Shown: positions 40,680-54,900, counted from the first letter of the stretch. The stretch: DNA of 64,000 bases from Steromphala cineraria (GCA_916613615.1 OU744729.1:66016790-66080789); one strand, 5' to 3'. Notes: generated by a model not told the origin, from the sequence alone. Made by a program: numbers and translations.

Positions 40680-41241
40680 ATGCAAAGCCTATATCTGTAT
40701 AACCTGAATTCAGATTTTTCAATATACGTCAAAATAAAAGGTCTTAGAAATCAATTTGTGCGCATCTCTACATGCTCGCTACACCTTTACGAACAGTTTC
40801 TGCCCATTTGTAATCAAAATTTTGAAAGTCATGTTTTTGGTGAAAATGCAAAGCCTATATCTGTATAACCTGAATTCAGATTTTTCAATATACGTCTAAA
40901 TTAAAGGTCTTAGAAATCAATTTGTGCGCATCTCTGCATGCTCGCTACACCTTTACGAACAGTTTCTGCCCATTTTTAATCAAAATTTTGAAAGTCATGT
41001 TTTTGGTAGAAAATGCAGTGGATGTCTGTGTAGGGTTCTCTCCCTTGTTCAATTAACACTGGTCATTTTAAGTGAAAATAAAAGGTCTTAAAAATAAGTT
41101 TTTGCAAATCTCTACATGCTTGGTACACCTTAAAGAACAGTTTCTGCCCATTTTCAATCAAAATATTGAAAGTCATGTTTTTGATGAAAAATGCAAAGCC
41201 TATATCTGTATAACCTGAATTCAGATTTTTCAATATACGTC

Positions 41242-41408
41242 AAAATAAAAGGTCTTAGAAATCAATTTGTGCGCATCTCTACATGCTCGCTACACCTTTA
41301 CGAACAGTTTCTGCCCATTTTTAATCAAAATTTTGAAAGTCATGTTTTTGGTGAAAAATGCAAAGCCTATATCTGTATAACCTGAATTCAGATTTTTCAA
41401 TATACGTC
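41242..41408 (+). repeat. Type A monomer, clean example (alpha core + tail 1, 167 bp)
   Basis: The core runs from AAAATAAAAGGTCTTAG through TGTGCGCATC, CATGCTCGCTAC, CTTTACGAAC, CAAAATTTTGAAAG and GTTTTTGGTG to AAAATGCA, about 121 bp. The 46-bp tail 1 begins AAGCCTATATCTG, contains the palindrome CTGAATTCAG (EcoRI site) and ends CAATATACGTC. The unit has four CpG sites: TGCGCA, CTCGCT, TACGAA and ACGTC. By hand I count about 83 such A units in the window. They occur singly or in runs of up to four between B-C dimers. Confidence 0.93.
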
Positions 41409-43755
41409 AAAATAAAAGGTCTTAGAAATCAATTTGTGCGCATCTCTACATGCTCACTACACCTTTACGAACAGTTTCTGCCCATTTTTAATCAAAATTT
41501 TGAAAGTCATGTTTTTGGTAGAAAATGCAGTGGATGTCTGTGTAGGGTTCTCTCCCTTGTTCAATTAACACTGGTCATTTTAAGTGAAAATAAAAGGTCT
41601 TAAAAATCAGTTTTTGCAAATCTCTACATGCTTGGTACACCTTAAAGAACAGTTTCTGCCCATTTTCACTCAAAATATTGAAAGTCATGTTTTTGGTGAA
41701 AAATGCAAAGCCTATATCTGTATAACCTGAATTCAGATTTTTCAATATACGTCAAAATAAAAGGTCTTAGAAATCAATTTGTGCGCATCTCTACATGCTC
41801 GCTACACCTTTACGAACAGTTTCTGCCCATTTTTAATCAAAATTTTGAAAGTCATGTTTTTGGTAGAAAAAACAGTGGATGTCTGTGTAGGGTTCTCTCC
41901 CTTGTTCAATTAACACTGGTCATTTTAAGTGAAAATAAAAGGTCTTAAAAATCAGTTTTTGCAAATCTCTACATGCTTGGTACACCTTAAAGAACAGTTT
42001 CTGCCCTTTTTCAATCAAAATATTGAAAGTCATGTTTTTGATGAAAAATGCAAAGCCTATATCTGTATAACCTGAATTCAGATTTTTCAATATACGTCAA
42101 AATAAAAGGTCTTAGAAATCAATTTGTCAGCATCTCTACATGCTCGCTACACCTTTACGAACAGTTTCTGCCCATTTTTAATCAAAATTTTGAAAATCAT
42201 GTTTTTGGTAGAAAATGCAGTGGATGTCTGTGTAGGGTTCTCTCCCTTGTTCAATTAACACTGGTCATTTTAAGTGAAAATAAAAGGTCTTAGAAATCAG
42301 TTTTTGCAAATCTCTACATGCTTGGTACACCTTAAAGAACAGTTTCTGCCCATTTTCAATCAAAATATTGAAAGTCATGTTTTTGATGAAAAATGCAAAG
42401 CCTATATCTGTATAACCTGAATTCAGATTTTTCAATATACGTCAAAATAAAAGGTCTTAGAAATCAATTTGTGCGCATCTCTACATGCTCGCTACACCTT
42501 TACGAACAGTTTCTGCCCATTTGTAATCAAAATTTTGAAAGTCATGTTTTTGGTGAAAATGCAAAGCCTATATCTGTATAACCTGAATTCAGATTTTTCA
42601 ATATACGTCTAAATTAAAGGTCTTAGAAATCAATTTGTGCGCATCTCTGCATGCTCGCTACACCTTTACGAACAGTTTCTGCCCATTTTTAATCAAAATT
42701 TTGAAAGTCATGTTTTTGGTAGAAAATACAGTGGATGTCTGTGTAGGGTTCTCTCCCTTGTTCAATTAACACTGGTCATTTTAAGTGAAAATAAAAGGTC
42801 TTAAAAATCAGTTTTTGCAAATCTCTACATGCTTGGTACACCTTAAAGAACAGTTTCTGCCCATTTTCAATCAAAATATTGAAAGTCATGTTTTTGATGA
42901 AAAATGCAAAGCCTATATCTGTATAACCTGAATTCAGATTTTTCAATATACGTCAAAATAAAAGGTCTTAGAAATCAATTTGTGCGCATCTCTACATGCT
43001 CGCTACACCTTTACGAACAGTTTCTGCCCATTTTTAATCAAAATTTTGAAAGTCATGTTTTTGGTGAAAAATGCAAAGCCTATATCTGTATAACCTGAAT
43101 TCAGATTTTTCAATATACGTCAAAATAAAAGGTCTTAGAAATCAATTTGTGCGCATCTCTACATGCTCACTACACCTTTACGAACAGTTTCTGCCCATTT
43201 TTAATCAAAATTTTGAAAGTCATGTTTTTGGTAGAAAATGCAGTGGATGTCTGTGTAGGGTTCTCTCCCTTGTTCAATTAACACTGGTCATTTTAAGTGA
43301 AAATAAAAGGTCTTAAAAATCAGTTTTTGCAAATCTCTACATGCTTGGTACACCTTAAAGAACAGTTTCTGCCCATTTTCACTCAAAATAATGAAAGTCA
43401 TGTTTTTGGTGAAAAATGCAAAGCCTATATCTGTATAACCTGAATTCAGATTTTTCAATATACGTCAAAATAAAAGGTCTTAGAAATCAATTTGTGCGCA
43501 TCTCTACATGCTCGCTACACCTTTACGAACAGTTTCTGCCCATTTTTAATCAAAATTTTGAAAGTCATGTTTTTGGTAGAAAAAACAGTGGATGTCTGTG
43601 TAGGGTTCTCTCCCTTGTTCAATTAACACTGGTCATTTTAAGTGAAAATAAAAGGTCTTAAAAATCAGTTTTTGCAAATCTCTACATGCTTGGTACACCT
43701 TAAAGAACAGTTTCTGCCCATTTTCAATCAAAATATTGAAAGTCATGTTTTTGTT

Positions 43756-43772
43756 GAAAAATGCATCTGTAT
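43756..43772 (+). repeat. 9-bp deletion in tail 1 of a C unit
   Basis: AAATGCAAAGCCTATATCTG is shortened to AAATGCATCTG. The counterpart about 3.25 kb downstream (near 47,010) has the full sequence, which explains why the shift between the two 3.2-kb blocks changes from 3,250 to 3,259 bp at this point. Confidence 0.85.
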
Positions 43773-46700
43773 AACCTGAATTCAGATTTTTCAATATACG
43801 TCTAAATAAAAGGTCTTAGAAGTCAATTTGTGCGCATCTCTACATGCTCGCTACACCTTTACGAACAGTTTCTGCCCGTTTTTAATCAAAATTTTGAAAG
43901 TCATGTTTTTGTTAGAAAATGCAGTGGATGTCTGTGTAGGGTTCTCTCCCTTGTTCAATTAACACTGGTCATTTTAAGTGAAAATAAAAGGTCTTAAAAA
44001 TCAGTTTTTGCAAATCTCTTCATGCTTGGTACATCTTTAAGAACAGTTTCTGCCCATTTTCAATCAAAATATTGAAAGTCATGTTTTTGATGAAAAATGC
44101 AAAGCCTATATCTGTATAACCTGAATTCAGATTTTTCAATATACGTCAAAATAATAGGTCTTAGAAATCAATTTGTGAGCATCTCTACATGCTCGCTACA
44201 CCTTTACGAACAGTTTCTGCCCATTTTTAATCAAAATTTTGAAAATCATGTTTTTGGTAGAAAATGCAGTGGATGTCTGTGTAGGGTTTTCTCCCTTGTT
44301 CAATTAACACTGGTCATTTTAAGTGAAAATAGAAGGTCTTAAAAATCGTTTTTGCAAATTTCTACATGCTTGGTACACCTTAAAGAACAGTTTCTGCCCA
44401 TTTTCAATCAAAATATTGAAAGTCATGTTTTTGATAAAAAATGCAAAGCCTATATCTGTATAACCTGAATTCAGTTTTTTCAATATACGTCAAAATAAAA
44501 GGTCTTAGAAATCAATTTGTGCGCATCTCTACATGCTCGCTACACCTTTACGAACAGTTTCTGCCCATTTTTAATCAAAATTTTGAAAGTCATGTTTTTG
44601 GTGAAAAATGCAAAGCCTATATCTGTATAACCTGAATTCAGATTTTTCAATATACGTCAAAATAAAAGGTCTTAGAAATCAATTTGTGCGCATCTCTACA
44701 TGCTCACTACACCTTTACGAACAGTTTCTGCCCATTTTTAATCAAAATTTTGAAAGTCATGTTTTTGGTAGAAAATGCAGTGGATGTCTGTGTAGGGTTC
44801 TCTCCCTTGTTCAATTAACACTGGTCATTTTAAGTGAAAATAAAAGGTCTTAAAAATCAGTTTTTGCAAATCTCTACATGCTTGGTACACCTTAAAGAAC
44901 AGTTTCTGCCCATTTTCAATCAAAATATTGAAAGTCATGTTTTTGGTGAAAAATGCAAAGCCTATATCTGTATAACCTGAATTCAGATTTTTCAATATAC
45001 GTCAAAATAAAAGGTCTTAGAAATCAATTTGTGCGCATCTCTACATGCTCGCTACACCTTTACGAACAGTTTCTGCCCATTTTTAATCAAAATTTTGAAA
45101 GTCATGTTTTTGGTAGAAAAAACAGTGGATGTCTGTGTAGGGTTCTCTCCCTTGTTCAATTAACACTGGTCATTTTAAGTGAAAATAAAAGGTCTTAAAA
45201 ATCAGTTTTTGCAAATCTCTACATGCTTGGTACACCTTAAAGAACAGTTTCTGCCCTTTTTCAATCAAAATATTGAAAGTCATGTTTTTGATGAAAAATG
45301 CAAAGCCTATATCTGTATAACCTGAATTCAGATTTTTCAATATACGTCAAAATAAAAGGTCTTAGAAATCAATTTGTCAGCATCTCTACATGCTCGCTAC
45401 ACCTTTACGAACAGTTTCTGCCCATTTTTAATCAAAATTTTGAAAATCATGTTTTTGGTAGAAAATGCAGTGGATGTCTGTGTAGGGTTCTCTCCCTTGT
45501 TCAATTATCACTGGTCATTTTAAGTGAAAATAAAAGGTCTTAGAAATCAGTTTTTGCAAATCTCTACATGCTTGGTACACCTTAAAGAACAGTTTCTGCC
45601 CATTTTCAATCAAAATATTGAAAGTCATGTTTTTGATGAAAAATGCAAAGCCTATATCTGTATAACCTGAATTCAGATTTTTCAATATACGTCAAAATAA
45701 AAGGTCTTAGAAATCAATTTGTGCGCATCTCTACATGCTCGCTACACCTTTACGAACAGTTTCTGCCCATTTGTAATCAAAATTTTGAAAGTCATGTTTT
45801 TGGTGAAAATGCAAAGCCTATATCTGTATAACCTGAATTCAGATTTTTCAATATACGTCTAAATTAAAGGTCTTAGAAATCAATTTGTGCGCATCTCTGC
45901 ATGCTCGCTACACCTTTACGAACAGTTTCTGCCCATTTTTAATCAAAATTTTGAAAGTCATGTTTTTGGTAGAAAATACAGTGGATGTCTGTGTAGGGTT
46001 CTCTCCCTTGTTCAATTAACACTGGTCATTTTAAGTGAAAATAAAAGGTCTTAAAAATCAGTTTTTGCAAATCTCTACATGCTTGGTACACCTTAAAGAA
46101 CAGTTTCTGCCCATTTTCAATCAAAATATTGAAAGTCATGTTTTTGATGAAAAATGCAAAGCCTATATCTGTATAACCTGAATTCAGATTTTTCAATATA
46201 CGTCAAAATAAAAGGTCTTAGAAATCAATTTGTGCGCATCTCTACATGCTCGCTACACCTTTACGAACAGTTTCTGCCCATTTTTAATCAAAATTTTGAA
46301 AGTCATGTTTTTGGTGAAAAATGCAAAGCCTATATCTGTATAACCTGAATTCAGATTTTTCAATATACGTCAAAATAAAAGGTCTTAGAAATCAATTTGT
46401 GCGCATCTCTACATGCTCACTACACCTTTACGAACAGTTTCTGCCCATTTTTAATCAAAATTTTGAAAGTCATGTTTTTGGTAGAAAATGCAGTGGATGT
46501 CTGTGTAGGGTTCTCTCCCTTGTTCAATTAACACTGGTCATTTTAAGTGAAAATAAAAGGTCTTAAAAATCAGTTTTTGCAAATCTCTATATGCTTGGTA
46601 CACCTTAAAGAACAGTTTCTGCCCATTTTCACTCAAAATATTGAAAGTCATGTTTTTGGTGAAAAATGCAAAGCCTATATCTGTATAACCTGAATTCAGA

Positions 46701-48901
46701 TTTTTCAATATACGTCAAAATAAAAGGTCTTAGAAATCAATTTGTGCGCATCTCTACATGCTCGCTACACCTTTACGAACAGTTTCTGCCCATTTTTAAT
46801 CAAAATTTTGAAAGTCATGTTTTTGGTAGAAAAAACAGTGGATGTCTGTGTAGGGTTCTCTCCCTTGTTCAATTAACACTGGTCATTTTAAGTGAAAATA
46901 AAAGGTCTTAAAAATCAGTTTTTGCAAATCTCTACATGCTTGGTACACCTTAAAGAACAGTTTCTGCCCATTTTCAATCAAAATATTGAAAGTCATGTTT
47001 TTGTTGAAAAATGCAAAGCCTATATCTGTATAACCTGAATTCAGATTTTTCAATATACGTCTAAATAAAAGGTCTTAGAAGTCAATTTGTGCGCATCTCT
47101 ACATGCTCGCTACACCTTTACGAACAGTTTCTGCCCGTTTTTAATCAAAATTTTGAAAGTCATGTTTTTGTTAGAAAATGCAGTGGATGTCTGTGTAGGG
47201 TTCTCTCCCTTGTTCAATTAACACTGGTCATTTTAAGTGAAAATAAAAGGTCTTAAAAATCAGTTTTTGCAAATCTCTTCATGCTTGGTACATCTTTAAG
47301 AACAGTTTCTGCCCATTTTCAATCAAAATATTGAAAGTCATGTTTTTGATGAAAAATGCAAAGCCTATATCTGTATAACCTGAATTCAGATTTTTCAATA
47401 TACGTCAAAATAATAGGTCTTAGAAATCAATTTGTGAGCATCTCTACATGCTCGCTACACCTTTACGAACAGTTTCTGCCCATTTTTAATCAAAATTTTG
47501 AAAATCATGTTTTTGGTAGAAAATGCAGTGGATGTCTGTGTAGGGTTTTCTCCCTTGTTCAATTAACACTGGTCATTTTAAGTGAAAATAGAAGGTCTTA
47601 AAAATCGTTTTTGCAAATTTCTACAGGCGTGGTACACCTTAAAGAACAGTTTCTGCCCATTTTCAATCAAAATATTGAAAGTCATGTTTTTGATAAAAAA
47701 TGCAAAGCCTATATCTGTATAACCTGAATTCAGTTTTTTCAATATACGTCAAAATAAAAGGTCTTAGAAATCAATTTGTGCGCATCTCTACATGCTCGCT
47801 ACACCTTTACGAACAGTTTCTGCCCATTTTTAATCAAAATTTTGAAAGTCATGTATTTGGTGAAAAATGCAAAGCCTATATCTGTATAACCTGAATTCAG
47901 ATTTTTCAATATACGTCAAAATAAAAGGTCTTAGAAATCAATTTGTGTGCATCTCTACATGCTCACTACACCTTTATGAACAGTTTCTGCCCATTTTTAA
48001 TCAAAATTTTGAAAGTCATGTTTTTGGTAGAAAATGCAGTGGATGTCTGTGTAGGGTTCTCTCCCTTGTTCAATTAACACTGGTCATTTTAAGTGAAAAT
48101 AAAAGGTCTTAAAAATCAGTTTTAGCAAATCTCTGCATGCTTGGTACATCTTAAAGAACAGTTTCTGCCCATTTTCAATCAAAATATTGAAAGTCATGTT
48201 TTTGGTGAAAAATGCAAAGCCTATATCTGTATAACCTGAATTCAGATTTTTCAATATACGTCAAAATAAAAGGTCTTAGAAATCAATTTGTGCGCATCAC
48301 TACATGCTTGCTACACATTTACGAACAGTTTCTGCCCATTTTTAATCAAAATGTTGAAAGTCATGTTTTTGGTAGAAAATGCAGTGGATGTCTGTGTAGG
48401 GTTCTCTCCCTTGTTCAATTAACACTGGTCATTTTAAGTGAAAATAAAAGGTCTTAAAAATCAGTTTTTGCAAATCTCTACATGCTTGGTACACCTTAAA
48501 GAACAGTTTCTGCCCATTTTCACTCAAAATATTGAAAGTCATGTTTTTGGTGAAAAATGCAAAGCCTATATCTGTATAACCTGAATTCAGATTTTTCAAT
48601 ATACGTCAAAATAAAAGGTCTTAGAAATCAATTTGTGCGCATCTCTACATGCTCGCTACACCTTTACGAACAGTTTCTGCCCATTTTTAATCAAAATTTT
48701 GAAAGTCATGTTTTTGGTAGAAAAAACAGTGGATGTCTGTGTAGGGTTCTCTCCCTTGTTCAATTAACACTGGTCATTTTAAGTGAAAATAAAAGGTCTT
48801 AAAAATCAGTTTTTGCAAATCTCTACATGCTTGGTACACCTTAAAGAACAGTTTCTGCCCATTTTCAATCAAAATATTGAAAGTCATGTTTTTGTTGAAA
48901 A

Positions 48902-51900
48902 ATGCAAAGCCTATATCTGTATAACCTGAATTCAGATTTTTCAATATACGTCTAAATAAAAGGTCTTAGAAGTCAATTTGTGCGCATCTCTACATGCTCG
49001 CTACACCTTTACGAACAGTTTCTGCCCGTTTTTAATCAAAATTTTGAAAGTCATGTTTTTGTTAGAAAATGCAGTGGATGTCTGTGTAGGGTTCTCTCCC
49101 TTGTTCAATTAACACTGGTCATTTTAAGTGAAAATAAAAGGTCTTAAAAATCAGTTTTTGCAAATCTCTTCATGCTTGGTACATCTTTAAGAACAGTTTC
49201 TGCCCATTTTCAATCAAAATATTGAAAGTCATGTTTTTGATGAAAAATGCAAAGCCTATATCTGTATAACCTGAATTCAGATTTTTCAATATACGTCAAA
49301 ATAAAAGGTCTTAGAAATCAATTTGTGAGCATCTCTACATGCTCGCTACACCTTTACGAACAGTTTCTGCCCATTTTTAATCAAAATTTTGAAAGTCATG
49401 TATTTGGTGAAAAATGCAAAGCCTATATCTGTATAACCTGAATTCAGATTTTTCAATATACGTCAAAATAAAAGGTCTTAGAAATCAATTTGTGCGCATC
49501 TCTACATGCTCACTACACCTTTATGAACAGTTTCTGCCCATTTTTAATCAAAATTTTGAAAGTCATGTTTTTGGTAGAAAATGCAGTGGATGTCTGTGTA
49601 GGGTTCTCTCCCTTGTTCAATTAACACTGGTCATTTTAAGTGAAAATAAAAGGTCTTAAAAATCAGTTTTAGCAAATCTCTGCATGCTTGGTACATCTTA
49701 AAGAACAGTTTCTGCCCATTTTCAATCAAAATATTGAAAGTCATGTTTTTGATGAAAAATGCAAAGCCTATATCTGTATAACCTGAATTCAGTTTTTTCA
49801 ATATACGTCAAAATAAAAGGTCTTAGAAATCAATTTGTGCGCATCTCTACATGCTCGCTACACCTTTACGAACAGTTTCTGCCCATTTTTAATCAAAATT
49901 TTGAAAGTCATGTTTTTGGTAGAAAAAACAGTGGATGTCTGTGTAGGGTTCTCTCCCTTGTTCAATTAACACTGGTCATTTTAAGTGAAAATAAAAGGTC
50001 TTAAAAATCAGTTTTTGCAAATCTCTACATGCTTGGTACACCTTAAAGAACAGTTTCTGCCCATTTTCAATCAAAATATTGAAAGTCATGTTTTTGTTGA
50101 AAAATGCAAAGCCTATATCTGTATAACCTGAATTCAGATTTTTCAATATACGTCTAAATAAAAGGTCTTAGAAATCAATTTGTGCGCATCTCTACATGCT
50201 CGCTACACCTTTACGAACAGTTTCTGCCCGTTTTTAATCAAAATTTTGAAAGTCATGTTTTTGTTAGAAAATGCAGTGGATGTCTGTGTAGGGTTCTCTC
50301 CCTTGTTCAATTAACACTGGTCATTTTAAGTGAAAATAAAAGGTCTTAAAAATCAGTTTTTGCAAATCTCTTCATGCTTGGTACATCTTAAAGAACAGTT
50401 TCTGCCCATTTTCAATCAAAATATTGAAAGTCATGTTTTTGATGAAAAATGCAAAGCCTATATCTGTATAACCTGAATTCAGATTTTTCAATATACGTCA
50501 AAATAAAAGGTCTTAGAAATCAATTTGTGAGCATCTCTACATGCTCGCTACACCTTTACGAACAGTTTCTGCCCATTTTTAATCAAAATTTTGAAAATCA
50601 TGTTTTTGGTAGAAAATGCAGTGGATGTCTGTGTAGGGTTTTCTCCCTTGTTCAATTAACACTGGTCATTTTAAGTGAAAATAGAAGGTCTTAAAAATCG
50701 TTTTTGCAAATTTCTACAGGCGTGGTACACCTTAAAGAACAGTTTCTGCCCATTTTCAATCAAAATATTGAAAGTCATGTCTTTGATAAAAAATGCAAAG
50801 CCTATATCTGTATAACCTGAATTCAGATTTTTCAATATACGTCAAAATAAAAGGTCTTAGAAATCAATTTGTGCGCATCTCTACATGCTCGCTACACCTT
50901 TACGAACAGTTTCTGCCCATTTTTAATCAAAATTTTGAAAGTCATGTTTTTGGTGAAAAATGCAAAGCCTATATCTGTATAACCTGAATTCAGATTTTTC
51001 AATATACGTCAAAATAAAAGGTCTTAGAAATCAATTTGTGCGCATCTCTACATGCTCACTACACCTTTATGAACAGTTTCTGCCCATTTTTAATCAAAAT
51101 TTTGAAAGTCATGTTTTTGGTAGAAAATGCAGTGGATGTCTGTGTAGGGTTCTCTCCCTTGTTCAATTAACACTGGTCATTTTAAGTGAAAATAAAAGGT
51201 CTTAAAAATCAGTTTTTGCAAATCTCTACATGCTTGGTACACCTTAAAGAACAGTTTCTGCCCATTTTCACTCAAAATATTGAAAGTCATGTTTTTGGTG
51301 AAAAATGCAAAGCCTATATCTGTATAACCTGAATTCAGATTTTTCAATATACGTCAAAATAAAAGGTCTTAGAAATCAATTTGTGCGCATCTCTACATGC
51401 TCGCTACACCTTTACGAACAGTTTCTGCCCATTTTTAATCAAAATTTTGAAAGTCATGTTTTTGGTAGAAAAAACAGTGGATGTCTGTGTAGGGTTCTCT
51501 CCCTTGTTCAATTAACACTGGTCATTTTAAGTGAAAATAAAAGGTCTTAAAAATCAGTTTTTGCAAATCTCTACATGCTTGCTACACCTTAAAGAACAGT
51601 TTCTGCCCATTTTCAATCAAAATATTGAAAGTCATGTTTTTGTTGAAAAATGCAAAGCCTATATCTGTATAACCTGAATTCAGATTTTTCAATATACGTC
51701 TAAATAAAAGGTCTTAGAAATCAATTTGTGCGCATCTCTACATGCTCGCTACACCTTTACGAACAGTTTCTGCCCGTTTTTAATCAAAATTTTGAAAGTC
51801 ATGTTTTTGTTAGAAAATGCAGTGGATGTCTGTGTAGGGTTCTCTCCCTTGTTCAATTAACACTGGTCATTTTAAGTGAAAATAAAAGGTCTTAAAAATC

Positions 51901-54900
51901 AGTTTTTGCAAATCTCTTCATGCTTGGTACATCTTAAAGAACAGTTTCTGCCCATTTTCAATCAAAATATTGAAAGTCATGTTTTTGATGAAAAATGCAA
52001 AGCCTATATCTGTATAACCTGAATTCAGATTTTTCAATATACGTCAAAATAAAAGGTCTTAGAAATCAATTTGTGCGCATCTCTACATGCTCGCTACACC
52101 TTTACGAACAGTTTCTGCCCATTTTTAATCAAAATTTTGAAAGTCATGTTTTTGGTGAAAAATGCAAAGCCTATATCTGTATAACCTGAATTCAGATTTT
52201 TCAATATACGTCAAAATAAAAGGTCTTAGAAATCAATTTGTGCGCATCTCTACATGCTCACTACACCTTTATGAACAGTTTCTGCCCATTTTTAATCAAA
52301 ATTTTGAAAGTCATGTTTTTGGTAGAAAATGCAGTGGATGTCTGTGTAGGGTTCTCTCCCTTGTTCAATTAACACTGGTCATTTTAAGTGAAAATAAAAG
52401 GTCTTAAAAATCAGGTTTAGCAAATCTCTGCATGCTTGGTACATCTTAAAGAACAGTTTCTGCCCATTTTCAATCAAAATATTGAAAGTCATGTTTTTGA
52501 TGAAAAATGCAAAGCCTATATCTGTATAACCTGAATTCAGTTTTTTCAATATACGTCAAAATAAAAGGTCTTAGAAATCAATTTGTGCGCATCTCTACAT
52601 GCTCGCTACACCTTTACGAACAGTTTCTGCCCATTTTTAATCAAAATTTTGAAAGTCATGTTTTTGGTAGAAAAAACAGTGGATGTCTGTGTAGGGTTCT
52701 CTCCCTTGTTCAATTAACACTGGTCATTTTAAGTGAAAATAAAAGGTCTTAAAAATCAGTTTTTGCAAATCTCTACATGCTTGGTACACCTTAAAGAACA
52801 GTTTCTGCCCATTTTCACTCAAAATATTGAAAGTCATGTTTTTGGTGAAAAATGCAAAGCCTATATCTGTATAACCTGAATTCAGATTTTTCAATATACG
52901 TCAAAATAAAAGGTCTTAGAAATCAATTTGTGCGCATCTCTACATGCTCGCTACACCTTTACGAACAGTTTCTGCCCATTTTTAATCAAAATTTTGAAAG
53001 TCATGTTTTTGGTAGAAAAAACAGTGGATGTCTGTGTAGGGTTCTCTCCCTTGTTCAATTAACACTGGTCATTTTAAGTGAAAATAAAAGGTCTTAAAAA
53101 TCAGTTTTTGCAAATCTCTACATGCTTGGTACACCTTAAAGAACAGTTTCTGCCCATTTTCAATCAAAATATTGAAAGTCATGTTTTTGTTGAAAAATGC
53201 AAAGCCTATATCTGTATAACCTGAATTCAGATTTTTCAATATACGTCAAAATAAAAGGTCTTAGAAATCAATTTGTGCGCATCTCTACATGCTCGCTACA
53301 CCTTTACGAACAGTTTCTGCCCATTTTTAATCAAAATTTTGAAAGTCATGTTTTTGGTGAAAAATGCAAAGCCTATATCTGTATAACCTGAATTCAGATT
53401 TTTCAATATACGTCAAAATAAAAGGTCTTAGAAATCAATTTGTGCGCATCTCTACATGCTCACTACACCTTTATGAACAGTTTCTGCCCATTTTTAATCA
53501 AAATTTTGAAAGTCATGTTTTTGGTAGAAAATGCAGTGGATGTCTGTGTAGGGTTCTCTCCCTTGTTCAATTAACACTGGTCATTTTAAGTGAAAATAAA
53601 AGGTCTTAAAAATCAGTTTTTGCAAATCTCTACATGATTGGTACACCTTAAAGAACAGTTTCTGCCCATTTTCACTCAAAATATTGAAAGTCATGTTTTT
53701 GGTGAAAAATGCAAAGCCTATATCTGTATAACCTGAATTCAGATTTTTCAATATACGTCAAAATAAAAGGTCTTAGAAATCAATTTGTGCGCATCTCTAC
53801 ATGCTCGCTACACCTTTACGAACAGTTTCTGCCCATTTTTAATCAAAATTTTGAAAGTCATGTTTTTGGTAGAAAAAACAGTGGATGTCTGTGTAGGGTT
53901 CTCTCCCTTGTTCAATTAACACTGGTCATTTTAAGTGAAAATAAAAGGTCTTAAAAATCAGTTTTTGCAAATCTCTACATGCTTGCTACACCTTAAAGAA
54001 CAGTTTCTGCCCATTTTCAATCAAAATATTGAAAGTCATGTTTTTGTTGAAAAATGCAAAGCCTATATCTGTATAACCTGAATTCAGATTTTTCAATATA
54101 CGTCTAAATAAAAGGTCTTAGAAATCAATTTGTGCGCATCTCTACATGCTCGCTACACCTTTACGAACAGTTTCTGCCCGTTTTTAATCACAATTTTGAA
54201 AGTCATGTTTTTGTTAGAAAATGCAGTGGATGTCTGTGTAGGGTTCTCTCCCTTGTTCAATTAACACTGGTCATTTTAAGTGAAAATAAAAGGTCTTAAA
54301 AATCAGTTTTTGCAAATCTCTTCATGCTTGGTACATCTTAAAGAACAGTTTCTGCCCATTTTCAATCAAAATATTGAAAGTCATGTTTTTGATGAAAAAT
54401 GCAAAGCCTATATCTGTATAACCTGAATTCAGATTTTTCAATATACGTCAAAATAAAAGGTCTTAGAAATCAATTTGTGAGCATCTCTACATGCTCGCTA
54501 CACCTTTACGAACAGTTTCTGCCCATTTTTAATCAAAATTTTGAAAATCATGTTTTTGGTAGAAAATGCAGTGGATGTCTGTGTAGGGTTTTCTCCCTTG
54601 TTCAATTAACACTGGTCATTTTAAGTGAAAATAGAAGGTCTTAAAAATCGTTTTTGCAAATTTCTACAGGCGTGGTACACCTTAAAGAACAGTTTCTGCC
54701 CATTTTCAATCAAAATATTGAAAGTCATGTTTTTGATAAAAAATGCAAAGCCTATATCTGTATAACCTGAATTCAGATTTTTCAATATACGTCAAAATAA
54801 AAGGTCTTAGAAATCAATTTGTGCGCATCTCTACATGCTCGCTACACCTTTACGAACAGTTTCTGCCCATTTTTAATCAAAATTTTGAAAGTCATGTTTT

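Larger units (their letters stand above)
40680..48901 (+). repeat. Zone IV-a: nested higher-order repeats of 1,713 and 3,250 bp
   Basis: Landmarks 40680, 40846, 41191, 41358 and 41703 recur at +1,713 (42393, 42559, 42904, 43071, 43416), and the same set recurs at +3,250 (45643, 45809, 46154, 46321, 46666). The 3,250-bp unit equals the 1,713-bp unit plus a 1,537-bp module; the corresponding module is 1,546 bp elsewhere, and the difference is a 9-bp deletion near 43,764. Landmarks 44097, 44441 and 44608 recur at +3,259 (47356, 47700, 47867). The modules are marked by the AAAAAACAGTGG, CCCGTTTTT plus GTTAGAAAATG, and GAAAATCATG plus GGGTTTTCTCCC variants. Confidence 0.85.
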
